A stretch of 13,606 nucleotides of DNA from Actinomycetota bacterium. GTDB taxonomy: Bacteria; Actinomycetota; Actinomycetes; JACCUZ01. This document shows, piece by piece, positions 11,821 through 13,606 of the stretch (positions are counted from its first letter, which is position 1; every line of letters begins with the position of its first letter). The position numbers and the translations under genes were made by a program. The notes below the pieces were generated by a model that was given only the letters and a program-made list of their open reading frames with translations, ran no database searches and was not told the DNA's origin. The stretch is from assembly GCA_030841245.1 (NCBI GenBank), contig JAVEDG010000100.1, forward strand, positions 1-13,606, read 5' to 3'.

Positions 11821-13606
11821 CCGACGCGGGCCTGGCGAGCGTCCTGCCGCTGGCCGTCGTCGTGCCCATCGTCGGCGCCGTCGCCTCACCGCTCCTGGCC
11901 CGGGTCTCCGGTCGGCTGACCTTGGCGGCCTCGCTGGTCGCCATGACGGCGACCACCGTGCTGCTTGCCCTGCCTGCACGAACCGTCTACGGCGGAACCC
12001 TGCTCGGCCACGTCGTCGGTGGCGGTCGGCCCCGGCACGGTGCGCTGCTGCAGATCTCGTTCACCGCCGACCCCTTCGGTCTCACCGTCGCGATCCTCAC
12101 CGCAGGACTCGGCACGATCCTGCTGCTGGCCACGCTCTCCGAGCTCGGCGGCCTGGGCCGTGGCGAGCTCGGCGGATACGCCTGCCTGGTCCAGCTGTTG
12201 CTCGCGGCGCTCATCGGCTCCGCCCTGACCTCGGACCTGTTCAACCTCTTCGTCTGGTTCGAGGTGGCCGCGCTCGCAAGCTACGGGCTGACCGGCTTCT
12301 TCCTCGACCGGCCACCAGCCGTGGAGGCCGCGTTCAAGGTGCTCGTGCTCACCACGATGGCGGGGTTCGCCGTGTTCCTGGGCGTGGCCTTCCTGTACGG
12401 CGGGCACGGCGCCTTGAACTTCGGCCAGCTCCACGACTCGGGTCTCGACGCCGCCCGCACGTCGGACTCGGTGGCCCTGGGTCTGCTCATCTGCGGCTTC
12501 GGCACCAAGGCGGGCTGGGTGCCCTTCCACGGCTGGCTCGCCGACGCCCACACGGCAGCTCCGGGTCCGGTGTCCGCACTGTTCAGCGGGCTGATGGTCA
12601 ACGTCGGGGTCGTCGCCGTGGCGCGGCTGACGCTGCAGGTCTACGGCTCGGCGTCGATCCCGCTGCACGACGTGCTCCTGGTGCTCGGGGCCACGTCCGC
12701 CCTGCTCGGGGCCTGGCTGGCGCTCGGGCAGGACGACCTCAAACGACTGCTGGCCTACGACACCGTGTCGCAGATGGGGATCCTGGCGATCGGCCTCGGC
12801 ACGGCCACCGCGCCGGCGCTTGCGGGGACGACGTACCACCTGGTCAACCACGCCTTGTTCAAGTCCTTGCTCTTCCTCTGCGCCGGGAGCATCGTGCACG
12901 TCACCGGGCTCACCCGGCTCTCGGACCTGGGCGGCTTGGCACGACGACGTCCCGAGCTGGCGGTGGCCTTCGTCGTCGGGGTACTCGCGATCGCCGGGGT
13001 GCCACCGCTCAACGGTTACGCGTCCCTGGGCCTGATCCACGACGAGCTGCGCACCGGCCGTCCTGCGCTGTTCGTGGTCGTCGTCGTGGCGCAGGTGGTG
13101 ACCGTCGCGGCGCTCTCACGTGCGGCGTACCTTGTTTTCTTCCGGCGCCGCCCGGAGGCCTACGAGCGCCTCGCCGGGCGCCGGCCGGGGATGTTGGCGG
13201 CACTGCTGCTGCTGTCCGGGGGCTGCGTCGCGTTCGGCATCCTGCCCGGCCTCGTGCTCGACCACGTCGTGTCGCCGGCGGCGGCGGCCCTGCTGCACCC
13301 GCAGCAGTACGCCGTGACGGCACTGCACGGCGGCGCGCATGCCGCGCCGGCGTCGACCCCGATCTCGTTCGACTACCTGTCGGCGGCCGAGCTGTTCACC
13401 ACGCTGGGCACGGTCCTCGCCGGGCTGGCACTGGCCTGGTGGTACGTCCGCCGGCCGGAGCCGTTGCTGATGCGGGTGGCCCGTGCGGTGCACACCGGAT
13501 CGGTCAACGACTACGCCGGCTACGCCGTGCTCGGCACCGTCGTCACGGTGACGGCGCTGGTGCTCGACTGCCGGGTGCGGGCGGCGTCGTCGGGGCCGGT
13601 GGCGGG
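11817..13606 (+). CDS. mrpD: Mrp-type antiporter subunit D (complex I subunit 5/NuoL-N family; MbhH-like), 3' truncated by window edge
   Basis: Large ion-pumping subunit related to NuoL/M/N of complex I. The frame is open from the GTG at 11817 (overlapping the mrpC stop) to the window end without a stop, giving at least 596 residues. Residues of the proton channel are kept: Glu149 in FVWFEVAALASYGL, Lys174 in AAFKVLVL, Lys231 with the following segment (FGTKAGWVPFHGWLADAHTAAPGPVSAL), Lys309 in DDLKRLLAYDTVSQMG, and His345/Lys349 in NHALFKSLLFL. Many hydrophobic helices are visible throughout. Typical MrpD is about 500 aa, so this version is long, with extra hydrophobic C-terminal sequence including a helix around residues 523-544. 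The position after mrpC and the length favour MrpD/MbhH, but some relation to the N-terminal domain of MrpA cannot be excluded. Confidence 0.88.
   Translation, partial: MTDAGLASVLPLAVVVPIVGAVASPLLARVSGRLTLAASLVAMTATTVLLALPARTVYGGTLLGHVVGGGRPRHGALLQISFTADPFGLTVAILTAGLGTILLLATLSELGGLGRGELGGYACLVQLLLAALIGSALTSDLFNLFVWFEVAALASYGLTGFFLDRPPAVEAAFKVLVLTTMAGFAVFLGVAFLYGGHGALNFGQLHDSGLDAARTSDSVALGLLICGFGTKAGWVPFHGWLADAHTAAPGPVSALFSGLMVNVGVVAVARLTLQVYGSASIPLHDVLLVLGATSALLGAWLALGQDDLKRLLAYDTVSQMGILAIGLGTATAPALAGTTYHLVNHALFKSLLFLCAGSIVHVTGLTRLSDLGGLARRRPELAVAFVVGVLAIAGVPPLNGYASLGLIHDELRTGRPALFVVVVVAQVVTVAALSRAAYLVFFRRRPEAYERLAGRRPGMLAALLLLSGGCVAFGILPGLVLDHVVSPAAAALLHPQQYAVTALHGGAHAAPASTPISFDYLSAAELFTTLGTVLAGLALAWWYVRRPEPLLMRVARAVHTGSVNDYAGYAVLGTVVTVTALVLDCRVRAASSGPVA

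Noticed and set aside
11886..13040. Minus-strand open frame of 384 codons
   Set aside because: Antisense to the NuoL-like subunit; strongly Gln/Glu/Gly/Arg-biased, as expected for the complement of a hydrophobic GC-rich gene.

Overview
The window is very GC-rich DNA with many GTG starts and tightly packed genes. A nickel superoxide dismutase with its maturation peptidase, a small Lys/Arg/Gly-rich 'SSSIKNEKQYE' protein and GGGTAC-type promoter candidates all point to a high-GC actinobacterium. The genus cannot be fixed from the sequence. No rRNA, tRNA, CRISPR array, insertion sequence or attachment site was seen.

Left part (1-1518): the 3' part of a polar amino-acid ABC transporter ATPase; then, convergent to it, a small S26-type peptidase (sodX); then, divergent from sodX, the nickel superoxide dismutase gene sodN with an intact nickel-hook motif. 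A hairpin follows sodN.

Middle part (1519-3145): three small minus-strand genes, in transcription order a 72-aa Lys/Gly-rich DUF7218-type protein, a hemerythrin-like HHE protein and a 70-aa one-to-two-helix membrane protein of unknown role. Together with sodN this looks like an oxidative or general stress neighbourhood. About 300 bases (1873-2172) hold no gene.

Right part (3146-13606): ten plus-strand genes in a head-to-tail array, nearly all with 1-4 base stop/start overlaps. The first three are metabolic: a 1001-aa FAD plus Fe-S 2-hydroxyacid dehydrogenase of the YdiJ / D-lactate dehydrogenase type, a thiamine-diphosphate enzyme resembling pyruvate oxidase, and an enolase-superfamily acid-sugar dehydratase or racemase-like enzyme. 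After a 66-base gap come seven subunits of an Mrp/Mbh-type cation/proton antiporter in the order E, F, G, MbhD-like, MbhE-MrpB fusion, C, D. The last gene runs off the window without a stop. This order is not the classical mrpABCDEFG order; it matches the antiporter half (mbhA to mbhH) of archaeal membrane-bound hydrogenase operons. What lies just beyond 13606 would decide whether this is a stand-alone antiporter or part of a larger redox-coupled complex.

The most interesting signals are the Mbh-like gene order; the MbhE-MrpB fusion with a long charged linker; the coupling of a hydroxyacid/pyruvate oxidation cassette to the antiporter; and a strong GTTT-N15-GGGTAC promoter candidate placed so that mrpE would be read from a leaderless transcript. 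Weaker look-alikes sit in front of other stress-type genes, which may indicate a shared stress-sigma regulon.
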